Below are positions 21,033-32,774 of a stretch of DNA of 64,000 nt, piece after piece. The DNA comes from Phytophthora sp. 'mugwort' (taxonomy: Eukaryota; Oomycota; Peronosporomycetes; Peronosporales; Peronosporaceae). The notes beneath the pieces are model-generated. The model did no database searches. It was given only the letters and a program-made list of their open reading frames with translations, and had not been told where the DNA came from. The stretch's first letter is position 1. Every line of letters starts with the position of its first letter. The DNA lies in the NCBI GenBank assembly GCA_033558025.1, contig JAUCEF010000002.1:1178001-1242000 (forward strand), given 5' to 3'. The position numbers and the translations under genes were made by a program.

Positions 21033-21198
21033 CGCCGAGACGACAAAGACAAGATTCAATGTAATATTACGCTTAGCACTGAGAATGTCCTACTGCTTTC
21101 CCATGCTATGAATATATGCATGTGCCTAGCTACGAAATTCTGCAGCGTGTACGCCGCAAGTCTTTCCAGACACTTCTTTTTGCTCTCTGCGTCAGGCG
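21033..21198. other. Gap between the membrane-protein gene and the Fanzor relic
   Basis: 166 bases downstream of the stop codons of two convergent ORFs. In minus orientation this is directly 3' of the Fanzor reading frame, where related OMEGA systems place the guide (omega) RNA. I could not recognise a stable conserved RNA fold by eye. Confidence 0.3.
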
Positions 21199-23290
21199 CT
21201 ACTGCCTGCACCGAAACGCCCTCGGTCGCTTTGTTGCCCCTCGCTTTCCTTCCAGCGCGCTCCGGAGCAGTTCCAGCATGTTCCTCGCGGCGTTTACGTC
21301 CCGGTTCCAGAAGTTAGCCTTGTTGACGCAGCGCAAGATATTTCTGGTGCTCTTAAGCACGATTTTCTTGTCCGCGAGCTTGGGGTTTCGGATTTTCCGC
21401 ATCTCCACAATCTCCTTGACCTCCTTCTTCGACGGTCGTTCCGTCATCCGTATGTCCACATCGTCCTCCTTCTGCATCATCTTCGTGAACAGCCTGGCCT
21501 GTATGAGGCGCTTGTGACAGCTGGAGCACGTGATGCTCGTCCGAAACTCGTCCATTGGAATAACTGTAGCCCGCCTCTTCAACACCTCGACAAACCCCTT
21601 GACTGGTCCGGTGGCCTGGCCCTTAATCTCATCACGCCTGCTCCAGTCTCCGTAGGCGATGCACATCTGCTTGCTGACCTTGGGCACGAGTCTTTTCGCC
21701 AAGGTATCCAACGCTTTCATCTTTGCGCGGTCCTGCGTGAACCTCCATCAAAGAAATGCCTGTTCGGCAGAGAACGCCAGCAGGAACCGGAGGTCCAGCC
21801 AAAACAACTGCAGCCGCTGGAAGTACGTGTCGTAGCTCGAGGTCTTGAAGGACGGCATCGCACGAACGACCGCCCCGTACCTCGGTCTCCCCTTCTTCAG
21901 GTTTTCGTTGTACAAGCGAAAGTCGTGCATCCTCGCCAGATGCCGGTACTCACGAGTAGAGATCTCTACGACGGTATCACTCCATTGAGGTTGGCGTTGA
22001 CACGAACGACGACAGTTTCTTCCACTCCGTTTTCGTCGTCTATGTTGGAGACGACCCACCGACACGGCTGTAACGAGAGAGCTCATCCCGGGATCAATAC
22101 CTATGAGAACGTCGGGAGCGTAATCCAGTTCAAGCTTGAACAACGCCTTGGTAAAACTGTCCCCGTCCGCAATCTCTTCCGGTGTCTTCGCGTTCCTCTT
22201 GCTTTGGAGCCCTTCTCGCCCCTAGGCTGCACGGACCCGTCGTTCTTCTTCTTCCTTTTCTCCTTGGTGTCCTTTGACTCGACCACTACCACGGAGATCG
22301 TTGTAAGCGGTCGAATCGTGGTCACAAAAGCAGCGCAGCCGTTGGTCTTCACCTTGTCTACAAACTTGCAGTTGCCTGTTTCGAACTGTCCCACGCCAAA
22401 GACCGATCTCATGACCTAACTTTTGTGAGTTTGGAAAGCCTTGACAAAAAAGGGAAGGTGGTCAGGGCTTGTTACCTTCTTCGTCCGCACGATCTTCATC
22501 TCTTTCTTCAGCCACTCTTCAACCTGCGGCTGGACGATTACTCGCGAAACAGACCGTAGAGAGTGCTTGTGTTAATCGTCACGTACGCCGCTTGGTACGA
22601 CGTGGCGACTGGTAACAGCGAGTACACACGGGCTCCTTTTGCCTCGTGTGCTTTTCAACGAACGCCTCCATGAATCCAAGCATGTCATACAGCTTGAGCA
22701 GGAAATGCCCGCTGTTTGCTCGTATCGCCTACTGCCAAGGGACCTTTCCTAGCCACGCTCGCAACTCGAGTTCCACGGGATCCGTAGAGTCATCTCACTG
22801 CGTCCACGCCTTCCTCGTCTTCCCCGTAAGGTTGCCGTCGGCGTCTTTCTCGGGAACGGACTTGATCAGAAAGCAGCTGTCGACGAGGCGTTTCGTGTCT
22901 GGGTACTTGAGTTCAAGCTTTCCCTCGGGCGGGTAGCGAAAGCGAATGTGCTGGTGCAGCCGGCGGCGAAAGTGCAGAGCAACCATGTTCAGAGCATGTG
23001 TCTTCATCAACCTCGCCATCTCGTTGATCGTGGGACCTCCATTCACGACCTGTTCCGCCTCGTACGTCTTTGTCTGTTCCCTTCCCGTCCAGTATTATAA
23101 AAAAAGTCGTGTGAAAGCTTGGATAGTTTGCCTCGTACGAACTGTGGTTCGCAATCGTTGCAGTGCAGCGGTAGAAGATCATCTGCTCAAGGTCAGGCAC
23201 TTCCTTGCTCCTTCAGACAGCGAAGGGCGTGCAGGTTAACAAGATGCCAGCCTTCCAGCTGAACTTGTTTCATAACAACGCAGACGCGCT
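21199..23290 (-). pseudogene. Fanzor-type (eukaryotic TnpB-like) RNA-guided nuclease relic
   Basis: Fanzors are eukaryotic relatives of transposon TnpB: RuvC nucleases guided by an omega RNA, carried by several transposons. The minus strand reads first a WHLVNLHALRCLKE helix and EQMIFYRCTATI (23.1-23.3 kb). A conserved middle block follows (22.8-23.0 kb: NEMARLMKTHALNMVALHF, then LVDSCFLIK). Then comes RuvC-I VLIGIDPGMSSLVTAV, with its Asp codon at 22093-22095. After this are CIAYGDWS and GPVKGFVEVL, the zinc-ribbon start DEFRTSITCSSCHKRL, and RuvC-III WNRDVNAARNML, with its Asp codon at 21298-21300. The RuvC half is one frame broken by a single TGA at 21748-21750. A frame change lies near 22150-22220, and several shifts and stops lie above 22420. 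Only one Cys of the second zinc pair is visible (LRCVNKANF). No terminal repeats of a host transposon were found. Confidence 0.8.
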
Positions 23291-24051
23291 CGATCTCTGG
23301 AAGCAGTTCCGGCACGTGGACGGTTCGAGGCGGAAACGACGGCAGTCGACTTTCAGCCGCCGAGGAGCCAAGGCCGCCAAGAACGCAGAGTTCACGAAAC
23401 GGAGCAGCACAGGGCTGCTTGAGAAAAAGAAGCCAAGCTCCACGCATTTGTTTTGATGACGGCAACCTACCAGTGTCCACCTCCCTCGCGGGGGTCCTTT
23501 GCGGCCATGTTGTACGGCTCGAGTGTCCTACGGAGCTCCCTGAAGGAGACTGGGACGGGCCCATCTACGCCCGATTGCTGGAGCCTCGTCACATTCACCC
23601 CGGACACGACACCCCGTTCATGGTCGACGACAGTTCTCGGCTCCCAGGCTGATGTGCCAACTCATCCACGTCGCACTGAGGTCGACGATGCTCACAGGCA
23701 CAACGACGACCCGTCCTAGCAGAGCATTGTAGTCCCGTACAGCCGGTTGACGCTTCCGTCCGAAGGCCTTTCGCTGGAGCTCCGCGACCGCCCATTGCTG
23801 CTTCTCTTCCGCTTCATGCGGTTCAAAATCCTGTTACGTATCCGCCGGCACCGGTTCCGACAACCGCTGCTTCCTGAAAGCATCGCTGGGGGTCTTTCTG
23901 GTTGGCCAAGTAGTGGCTTACATATCGCGTGATGGGTTTAGCTTTACGACGCCATCCGGCGCCTCCCTATCCTGCTTCCAGCTACCTGTGTGTCGTGGCC
24001 ATCCGTCAGCCGGCAGTTGACGAGGCCGTGCACGTCATTTAATCCTGTGAC
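23291..24051. other. Stretch upstream of the Fanzor relic, unassigned
   Basis: On the minus strand a broken frame (FEPHEAEEKQQWAVAELQRK, then DYNALLGRVVVVP and WMSWHISLG in the 23.6-23.9 kb area) could be the Fanzor N-terminus or a separate repeat-encoded protein. I recognise no domain. Plus-strand frames at 23990-24283 are interrupted and overlap the next entry. Confidence 0.3.
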
Positions 24052-24951
24052 TTGGTCTGGGATCAACTCATTTCGCGCGACGAATTCGTTATCGGCCAGT
24101 GCCACGGGGTGCCAGCCACTTCGAAACCAGCTCGTCGGCTGGCTCGCTTTCACTCGCGCTGGTCCGAATTTATCGTCACGTCTCAGGATGATCCTGAGCT
24201 TCAACAACTGCTTCGAGACACCTTCGTTCCTACCGGTTCCGACACTCTCGTTGGTTTTGGGTTGCAGCCCATTAAAATGGTAACAGAATTTGGACCTGTT
24301 GTTTCAGTTACGCCATTGAGTTATGCTCGTACCTACATTGGTCCGTCTCGCCCGTTGACACGAGTTGACGTGGACGAGGATAGCGACACAGAGTCGCCAG
24401 CGGATATCCTCGCAGTAGGGTTCTCGCGCAGTCAACCGCCACCCCGGGGTATTCCCGACTTAGTGGGGAAATCCTTCTTTACAACAAGAATTAATGAGAA
24501 CCGCTATTTTAGGTTTCGCATTAACTGAAGCAATTGCTTTATTTTGTTTAATGATGGCTTTTTTAATTTTATTTGCTTTTTAAGATACCACTCCACCAGT
24601 TTTGGCCCCTCCAGTGCCACGTCAGTGGTACTCCGCGATTACGTCCATTCCAGAAGGCCGGAGGCCTCCTTGCTACCAATATTAGGGCCAGCTCCCATTT
24701 CCACGTCTGTTGCCGGTCCTCAGTCGCTAACCCACGCTGCTATGATGACTACGCTCATGGCTTTGACGCAGTCGACACAGCAGGTCGCGGCAGCTACTCA
24801 ACAGCTTCTACAACAGCAGCAATGCCAACATGAGTGGCCTGGGCCGTTGCAACAGCAGCTTTCAAGTCCGAGATCAGCGGGTGACCCAGGTTCGACCAGA
24901 CCGGCCATCCCGACCGATAAGTCTCCACCATATTTCCCGCCACCGCCCTGA
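24052..24951 (+). CDS. Unrecognised ORF pair joined by a likely intron
   Basis: Two plus-strand open stretches join in frame if 24513-24584 (gtttcg...tttttaag, 72 bases) is removed. This would give about 276 residues. The first part is acidic and polar ([20 protein letters not shown], then [14 protein letters not shown]). The second has [20 protein letters not shown], a glutamine-rich coiled coil, and ends in a Pro run. There is no ATG at the start; upstream frames are broken. Gag proteins of oomycete retroelements often have this layout, but no motif settles it. It could be a decayed gag or a fragment of a host gene. Confidence 0.35.
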
Positions 24952-25799
24952 GAGTCGACGACGCAGTACTTGCAGCCGTAGCCCCAGTCCTCGGCTACTC
25001 GTGGGTGCAGCCGTAGTAGACATCGTGACCGGTCCATGGGTTGCGAGCCGGTTGTGGCATCACCCCGTCCGCATGGGCGACCAGATTTTCGTGCAACGCC
25101 TCGTGCGGCTGGATATGAAAACTACAGAACTGTTTCGCCCCGCTGGTCCGACTCAGGCGCCGGTCGCGGCACGTACCATGACAGTCCACATGGACTTCGG
25201 CCCGGTGATGGTCCGGCCCGTGATCGATCGTCGCGTGACGACAGCCATCGGAACCGACGCTGGTCGTCTCACAATCGCTAGTCCTCGTGTACGAACAGGG
25301 GGAACGGATCGACCTCGCTGAACCGAGCTCAAGACGCCCCGATCCCTATCACGTTCGTCGCCACCCTGTGCCTAGTGCACACGAGGTGCTGCAACAAACG
25401 GTTGTTGACCTGATGGCAGGCGCCACCAGCTTTCGTCCTCCTGCAGCTGAATAGTCCTAAGACTCAGTTGCGGGATTGACTACAGGTGCTACCAGGTGCA
25501 GCGGGGTTGCGTAATCGCAGTGCGTCAGAGGGAAGCCTTATGACTCCCCGAGTCCTAGCTGTGGTTATCCTAACCCCTAAGGTCTCCGAGAGGCTTTGAT
25601 CACTCTAGTTATACCCACTAGAGACTCAAAGAGTCAGTATTCCTAAACCTAAGGCAAAACTCTTTGATGCTAAAAACTGAACTATTATTTGTTTTCTTAT
25701 CTGCGGCAAAGCCTCCTGCGGTGTAAATGTATGACTCTAACTATTTACCATAGTTTAACCTAGTCGAATGCATAAAAAACTTTCGATTCTCTTCATTAT
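24952..25799. other. Stretch without a supported gene
   Basis: The plus strand continues with Arg/Ser/Pro-rich frames (24995-25321) that may prolong the preceding sequence. From 25330 onward, stops appear in all frames. Bases 25520-25740 are AT-rich with repeated gactc/ctctttgat-like words but no clear repeat unit. Confidence 0.4.
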
Positions 25800-26271
25800 T
25801 TGAGGGAAGCTTGGTGGGGACGTCGAACGCCTGGAGTTGCCCCTTTACCCGCCTAGTCACTACTACACCGTGCAGGAGAACGCGTGGATGGACGAAGTTG
25901 GTTGGCAATTTTACGTAAAACCATTGTTTAAACACGAAATTGACGGCCCCGCTACCCTCCTTCTTGATAAATGTTTTTGACTCCCTCATTTTGAGGAGGG
26001 TCAGCGCGTCGTTGCCAAGGTAACAAACGCTACGGTGGTCCCTTTTCCACCTAATACGAAAGCGGTTTGTCAAGCGCTGGATATCGGCGTGATGGGGCCA
26101 CTAAAGTCGAAAATCCGGTCTAAGTTTCGCGGGATTACCGGAGGCACTACCAAAGAGAAGCGCATCCGTGCCAATAAGTCGACCATTGCTACTTGGGACG
26201 AGTTAACTGAGGCAACTGTAATTCGCAGCTTTGGGAAAGCAATTCCTAGGTATCCGGAGGTAATGGTCTGA
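25800..26271 (+). pseudogene. Pogo/Tc5-type DDE transposase fragment (CENP-B-like)
   Basis: The plus strand reads a VQENAWMDEVGWQFYVKPLF segment, then GPATLLLDKCF with a catalytic-type Asp. EGQRVVAKVTNATVVPFPPN and TKAVCQALDIGVMGPLK follow, with the last conserved Asp of the DDE_1 fold. A stop interrupts after DKCF, and a frame change precedes LPHFEEGQ. The N-terminal helix-turn-helix and the first catalytic Asp region are missing. It is a dead transposon remnant; by family these enzymes move pogo-like elements. Confidence 0.75.
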
Positions 26272-26479
26272 TAATAGCACGTTTTTTACACACCACATGT
26301 AAAATATCAGATTTATTTTGTACAAACCTAAGTATAATCGGCCAATCAAAACTCTGCCGGGTTTATTGTCTTTTTCGACAGCTAGGCAGTTCACTATGGA
26401 GGATACCATTCAGCCATGCCGGCTTTATATGTCGATGTCTGTACACTGGTGTTACCTTCGTGTAACCCTGTTAAACTTC

Positions 26480-27236
26480 TACGCGCATCTTCTCATTCAC
26501 AAGTTTCCGTGGAGAGTACCGGACACAATCGGCAACAAACACGTATGGAAGGCCCTCAAGCAGCCGTACAAGAAGTATAAGGGGGTCGGCATAAGATTAG
26601 ATGGACTGCTGGAAAAGTTGCCTCAAACCAGGAAAAACAGCCGATGGCAAGCAGCCGCGCTTCAGCAGACGCTGAAGCAAGTATTTAACCACAGCAACGA
26701 GCTGACTGGGTACCAAGTATGGGTCGGGTATCGCGTAGCCACACGGCAACTGAACCTGTATCATGAAACAAACAGAGAAATGGATAACAGTTGCAGAAAT
26801 CTACGATGCTGCAGCAGGGCCAAGGAGACAATCGAGCACATATTCTGGGGATGCCTTAGTGCGCAAGCGTGTTGGCAAAAGCTTATCAGCCACTGGACGG
26901 GTGCGAGGTGGAAACTGGGCCAACTTGAAGGATCATGACAAACTGCGCCAACAGGAGGGCGTCAGCACTATCAGCAACGGTAGCGCGATTAAAGATGATT
27001 ATCCAGACGCGGCGGAGCAGTTCGCAGGGGATTGGGAGCGAATGTGGCGAATAGTGAGTACCGTGTGCATCACAAGTTTATGGCTTCAGAGGAACCAGGT
27101 GATCTTTCAGCAGGAAGACGGCACGATTGAAGTGCTGCTTAGTTGTGTAGCACTAGCTGAGCCACCCCGAGAGCAGTTAACGAAAGGACAAGCCCCGTAC
27201 AACCACCGGATTCGCAGAAGGAACCGGCGTTGCTAA
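26480..27236 (+). pseudogene. C-terminal end of a non-LTR (LINE) retrotransposon ORF2
   Basis: Two overlapping frames carry LTGYQVWVGYRVATRQLNLY and a CRNLRCCSRAKETIEHIFWG segment with the Cys/His pattern seen after the RT in many L1-like ORF2 proteins (zf-RVT type). WERMWRIVSTVCITSLWLQRN follows. No RT or endonuclease domain is present, so this is a 5'-truncated copy, as is common for LINEs. A shift near 26800-26930 separates the frames. No poly-A tail was recognised. Confidence 0.6.
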
Positions 27237-28049
27237 CCAGGCTAAGGATCAATCAGACATTAAGTCGCCATTAAAGGCCAAATAGATCAATCTGCCTCTC
27301 TCTCTTTTTTTTTGAGATTTGTAACGTGCTTCCCGCCCATACAGTATTTGACAGAATTGGCTGATTGGGTCGATCATGCCTGGTCTATGCGCTCGCAATG
27401 AGTTTAATCGTACGTAACGTTGTTGCATAGTGAACACAAGCGTTTCACGTGATTGATTCGATAATCGCGCAGGAAATTTGAGTAGAAAGCACAATATGGT
27501 GTATTAGGTGACCGGACAGGTCCTGCTGATGTTAAAAAAACAAACGGATGATTGAAGCTTGCCCGAAGTCATTCGGCAGGCGTCAACCACCTACATAGAC
27601 TCGTCGAACAGGCATTAGCGGCAAAATGGTCGAAATTTTGCAGCTAGAAATCTTGGAAACCAGGAAACGCGACACAGCCGTACAACGATCAAGGTTTTAT
27701 TGGCGCGGTCCTTGTGTGGTGGTCTTGGACGCCGAGTATAGAGGGTGAAATAAGTGCGAAGGTTCAAGGTGCATAGCTTCATGACCGAGAGACGAACGCA
27801 TACAAGAATCGAGATTACGCTTCATTAGCTTCTTCCATGCGACGAAATTGGCACTCTTGGCGGGTCGGTCACATAATACGTGCCACATTATGGCATAGCT
27901 GTTGAAAGACCTTACAGTTAGACAATGCTGCTAGGTGGCTCTTGATGACGACGACCGACCTACCCAATGCGTTTCACAGAAGTAGTATTTGTCACGTGTA
28001 AGTTTACGCAAGCCCAACGGTCTTGCTAGTGCCGCGTAGCTAACTGCGC
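27237..28049. other. Intergenic stretch downstream of SPT16
   Basis: About 800 bases with only short frames (63-81 codons) on the minus strand and no domain. A T-rich tract lies at about 27300-27315. This is presumably the SPT16 3' flank and old repeat sequence. Confidence 0.5.
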
Positions 28050-31000
28050 TTAGTGGCGACGCGGTTTCTTCTTCTTAGACGATCGTCGGTATTCTTCGTC
28101 CTCGTCCTCGTGGTTGCGCTTCTCGTTGCGCATGCGATCAGACGCCTGTGCCTCTTTCTCGAGCTCGTCCCAAGACGGTGCGTCCTCCTCCTCTGATGGC
28201 TCATCCGACGAAGAATCCTCGTCCACAATAGACTCCCAGTCCGAGCCGTCAGATTCACTCGAATCGCTATCGTCGTCATCCTCTTCGGAGCCACCCGAGT
28301 AGTTGCTGTCTCCAGCTTCCTCCTCTTCGTCATCTTCATCATCTGAGCCTTCCATCTAATCGATTTAAACAGAGCACATCAACGTAAGCAAAACATAATC
28401 GTATAGCAAGAATACAGACCGCCATGTGACGCACCTTTAGGAACTCCCAGCCCGCGGGCTTGGGAACACCATCATCGTCTGTGTCCAAGTAAAAGCGGTG
28501 GTCGCTCTTGATCGTAGACATGATACTCTTCCAGTTCAGGTTTGCAGTACCCGTCGTAAAGCAAATGTCGATGTCATCAAGCCATTCCTTGATACGCTCC
28601 AGTTCACTCATAGACACGGCACTGATACGCGTGGGCATGATTTCGAAGTTTTTGAAAACAAACACGACATCAAAGTTCTTGGACGAAAACATGACACGCT
28701 CGAAATGGACGTGCTCCACTTCGTCCAGCGAAATGATGAAGAAGGGCATATCCGTCAGACTAACAAGGCAGTGCACAGACGGCTGCAGTAGCACCATTTC
28801 CTTGAATGGCGTACCCATGAAACCGAGCTCGCGGTAAGGAATATCAAACACCACTGGCTTGCCATGTCGCTCCGACACGCTCTCCATCTTGTGACAGAAC
28901 TCCTTAAACGTCGTGTTTAGTTTCTCACGCAGCGCACGCTCGCGGTTCTCCTCATCCAGTTCGTCAGGGTCGTACATTGACCGCCGCCGGTTGTCCAAAG
29001 TCTGCGAGCCCTCAATCACTTCAGTGTAAAACTGCACGTCCTTCTGCTTCTTCTTGCCAATCATAATGTGGTTTTTCAGGTGAAAGTGAATCAGCACCAC
29101 GAGCTCCTTGTCGCAAGGCTGGAAGATGGCATGCTTAATGTTTGCGTACAAAATGTCCAGCTTCTGGTTCTTGTTCGTTGTGAATCGCACACCATTCGAG
29201 TGAGCCTCTAGCGTACCATGCGTCTTACGACCCGTCAAGTGCGGCCGAGCTGACAGGTCAATCAAACGTGGCACACGGCGGTCACGGGTCAAAATCAGAT
29301 CCTCCTGCACCACCAGGTCGGACTCTTCCTGTTCTCGTTGCTCGCGCTGCTTCACACGCTTCTGAAGCTCCTTTATCAAACGAAACTGGTTGTTCAGGTT
29401 GTGCGCATCAGACGAACGGAAACCAAGTTCTTTGATGAACATCTTGTTCGGGTATTTGGTGATTGCGTTCGCCATCGCCGGCAAAACGTCACGTCCCAGT
29501 GATGTGCCAGGCACGTAGAAGTTGATACGCAAGTACGTCGCCTTGTCTTCCTCGGATTTGCTCACATTCTTGATAGTCGAGATGTGAAACGGTACCGGCA
29601 CACCGTTGATAGGCAGAATAACCGCCTCAGCACGCATGTCCACCATAACCTGACGCTCGCGCAGCTCAGACGGGTAGTTCTGCGGACCTTGATACGCCTT
29701 GATGCTCTTTTCCTTCTTGGGGTCATCCGACTTGTCGTTGTTCTGCTCCTCCAATCGTCGCATGGCCTCCTCTCGCTTCCTACGCATCAGCTCGGCCTGG
29801 TGACGGTCACGGCGCTCCTGGTCGGTTTCCTTCCCTTCAAGTTGTCGTTGCTGATCACGAAGACGTGACTGCAGCACCTGGTTGCGGGTGCCAGACAGTG
29901 ACGAGTCCACGGTACTGCGCATAGAGCCATCTTTGCTCTTGTTCGATTTCTTTTTGGACTTTTCCTCCTCTTCCTTATTGTCGTCTTCGATATCATAGCG
30001 CACCTTGCCCCACGCCTTGGGCACCTTGGTGTAGTACTTTGTCTCGTTTTCCATCACGACGACTGTGTCCGCAAGGAACACTGCGTAGCTGTCGAGCTTC
30101 TTCTTCTTGCGCTGAGACTCCGGGATCGGGATGTCGCTGAATCCGAAAGCCACGTTGAACGCCATGCCCTCCTTGATCACCGTTTGGTTCTTTGTCGTTA
30201 GCAAGTTGCACGATTCGCGGAACTCGAGTCCGATACCGAAGCCGAGGTTCTTCGTGAGCTTGCCGAAGAGCGTCAGGTTTCTAGACTGGATGAATTTGCG
30301 CACCTTTTCCACCACCTTGCCGACGATCTTGCCCGGCTGCAGCTCCTTGACGCACAAGTCGTGTGCCTCACGCAGCAGCTCGTACGACTTCTCCATCGAA
30401 CTCGTCGGATCAATAAAGAATGTACGTCCCACATTCGAGCAGTAACCCTTGTACCTCGCACCGAGCGAGCAGATAATAACATCATACTTCATCGCATCTC
30501 TGTTGCTCTGTGCGCTGGGCTTCAGATCATATTTGCCTCCAGACTGCACAATCGGAGGGTAACACGGCTCAATGTCCACCGGATCAATCGTTACCTTGAT
30601 CTTAGACGGGTTATCGAACACATCCTCAATGGCCATTGAGATTTTCTCATGGCTGATGCTCTTCTCGTCATCGATAATTTGTTCCATATCCTCCATAAAC
30701 TTGAGCTTGAACACCTTGCTGGACAGAGCTCCGGCCCAGCGAATGTTCTCGAGCTCCTCGCTCTCCTTAACCGTCAGCACCGTCTCGATGCCTTTCCCTA
30801 CCTCGATCTGCTCGACTTCCGTGGCCTCCAGCGCCTTCTTAAAGCTTGCCACCAGCTCTCCTAGCGGGTTCTCTTTGGTGAGTACGCCTGTTTTCGCTCC
30901 GCTGGCCTTGACGGCATCCGTGAGTACCTTAAAATTGGCCTGGTTACCGTCGGCCTTGTTGCGCTTCAGCAGCTCCAGCTTGATGTCCGAGGAGGCATTC

Positions 31001-31437
31001 TCCTTGGCTACCGCCTCCAGCATCGTGTACTTCTTGCCGCCGGTCAGCACGTAAAGTTTCTCGGGTGTGAAAACCATGAGTGTCTCCGGGAACTCGAGGA
31101 AGCCTAGCAAGAAGATCTGCAACACCGCCGACTTGCGGTAGCCCGATTCTTCCTGCTGCGCCCGCCCCGCGAGCACGCAGAACGAGTCCACGCCGCCCCA
31201 TACAGGGTCGCTCTTATGTTTCTACAGATAAGTTCTATGTCAATGATATGGTATAGTAAGGTAGAGTACAAGGTTGAATACGCTCCCTACCTTCCACGAG
31301 CTGTATAGGCGGTTGAGACGACGGAAGAACATGGCCGCGTTCAAGCGCGGCACATTGGATGCGGGGGTCACCGCCACGTTCTCTATCTTGACCTCCGTCT
31401 TGACCTCCTTCTTGACCGTCACTTTGTCCTCCGCCAT
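28050..31437 (-). CDS. SPT16: FACT complex subunit Spt16, three exons
   Basis: Exons 31437-31291, 31221-28435 and 28355-28050 join in phase 0 to give 1079 residues, close to the usual length (about 1,040-1,080). FACT is the Spt16-Pob3/SSRP1 histone chaperone that opens and restores nucleosomes ahead of RNA and DNA polymerases. Visible parts are the N-terminal LNAAMFFRRLNRLYSSWK; an aminopeptidase-fold domain to about 450 (DVIICSLGARYKGYCSNVGR) that has lost peptidase function in the family; a charged linker; a dimerisation region near 540-650 (FHISTIKNVS); and middle PH-like repeats to about 960 (DLSARPHLTGRKTHGTLEAHSNG, FMGTPFKEMVLLQPSV). The acidic tail of exon 3 holds SDWESIVDED and SWDELEKEA. 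The start was chosen at MAEDKVTV; an in-frame ATG 31 codons upstream is possible but compositionally poor. Confidence 0.97.
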
Positions 31438-31727
31438 AACTGCTGGCTGCGTAGGGGGGAGTCGACGTGGGGGGGGGGCTCCGCTGCCTGCCTGCGCCTT
31501 GGATGCTCGCGCCAAAATGAGTGCGCACAAGTGTTGGCGCCACCAGCAATGAATTTATAAAACCTCGTGGATGAGGTTTTTATTCATTAGTACCTAATTC
31601 AGTGGTACACGAGTACCCTTGTGTTATGTGGTTTACATAAACCCCTTGAAAGCTGCTTTATACCTCGACAGAGATAAACCAGGTCGGACCTGCCGGAAGA
31701 GGTCGTTCGCGTCTCCCCTTGCTCGTC
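31438..31727. promoter_or_regulatory. Shared upstream region of SPT16 and the TMEM184-like gene
   Basis: 290 bases between divergent start codons. It holds a G9 run near 31470 and an AT-rich stretch near 31550-31660. No motif was assigned. Confidence 0.45.
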
Positions 31728-32774
31728 ATGCAGCTGCAGACGTTGGCGTACGCCATCTCGGGCGCCTTCACGCTGCTCGCCATCATCCTGAGCGGGTGGC
31801 TCATCTGGACGCATCTGCTGTACAACCCGTCGGCAGGCATCCGCAAACACGTGATCCGCATCCTCATGATGGTCCCCATCTACGCGTTGACGTCCTACAT
31901 GGCGCTGGTGTTCAACGAGTCCAAGCTGCTCTTCGAGACTGTGCGGGATCTGTACGAGGCCTTTGCGCTCTACTCCTTCCATTGCTTCCTGGTCGAGTAT
32001 CTAGGCGGCCAGTCCGTGCTGGCCAGCACCATGCGCTCCAAACCGCAGATGACGCATGTTTTCCCCTTCTGCTGCGTGCAACCCTGGTCCATGGGCGGCA
32101 AATTCCTACGTCAGACCACGATCGGCATCTTGCAGTACATCCCTATCAAGTTACTGATGAGCATTGTCATGCTCATCACGAGCTTGGCGGGCGTCTACGG
32201 GGAAGGTGAGCTCATGAACCCTTTGGTGAGCTACGGATACGTGTGTTTCATCCTCAGTGCGTCGCAGACGTGGGCGCTTTATTGTCTGCTCATATTTTTC
32301 CATGGCGCCCACGAGGAGCTGCAGCCTATGCGGCCGTGGCCCAAGTTCCTGGCCATTAAGGCAATCATTTTCTTTACGTACTGGCAGTCAATAATGATCA
32401 GCATGCTGGTGAGTGTTGGGGTCATCTCGGAAAAGTGGCATATCGGCTGTCCGGACTGCTGGGACGCGCAGAAAATTGCCTCAGCACTGAATGACTTTGT
32501 CATTTGCGTTGAGATGCTGGGCTTTGCTGTTGCTCACCACTACGCGTTCGCTATTGAAGACTTTTTGTCGCCGTCTGGCACGGCGGGCGTTAGTGTGCCA
32601 TCTTCGAATGTCAAGGCGCCTCTGCTCGCCAATTTTATGGACGCCATCAATGTCACGGACGTGTCGACAGACTTGAAGAACTCACGGAATGAGATCCTCA
32701 CCAAGAAACAGGCGCTGGCCGCCAAGTTTGAGCGCTTTAACTCCGTTTCGTCACCTGGCGGCAGCATGTTTTGA
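31728..32774 (+). CDS. TMEM184/OST-alpha (Solute_trans_a) family membrane protein
   Basis: A single-exon protein of 348 residues with seven hydrophobic segments (about 7-28, 45-62, 75-92, 135-158, 170-195, 213-238, 255-280). The family (PF03619; TMEM184, plant LAZ1, OST-alpha) includes vacuolar or plasma-membrane proteins, some moving organic solutes. Diagnostic pieces are FALYSFHCFLVEYLGG, a cytosolic HVFPFCCVQPWSMGGKFL block, the TIGILQYIPIKLLMS segment, and KFLAIKAIIFFTYWQSI. A polar C-terminal tail of about 65 residues follows. The start is the ATG before QLQTLAYAI; the frame extends three codons upstream without ATG. The substrate cannot be inferred. Confidence 0.92.
   Translation: MQLQTLAYAISGAFTLLAIILSGWLIWTHLLYNPSAGIRKHVIRILMMVPIYALTSYMALVFNESKLLFETVRDLYEAFALYSFHCFLVEYLGGQSVLASTMRSKPQMTHVFPFCCVQPWSMGGKFLRQTTIGILQYIPIKLLMSIVMLITSLAGVYGEGELMNPLVSYGYVCFILSASQTWALYCLLIFFHGAHEELQPMRPWPKFLAIKAIIFFTYWQSIMISMLVSVGVISEKWHIGCPDCWDAQKIASALNDFVICVEMLGFAVAHHYAFAIEDFLSPSGTAGVSVPSSNVKAPLLANFMDAINVTDVSTDLKNSRNEILTKKQALAAKFERFNSVSSPGGSMF

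Noticed and set aside
21514..22419. 301-codon plus-strand ORF
   Set aside because: Antisense of the Fanzor RuvC region; no domain of its own.
28114..28302. Serine-rich plus-strand ORF
   Set aside because: Antisense of the acidic Spt16 tail.
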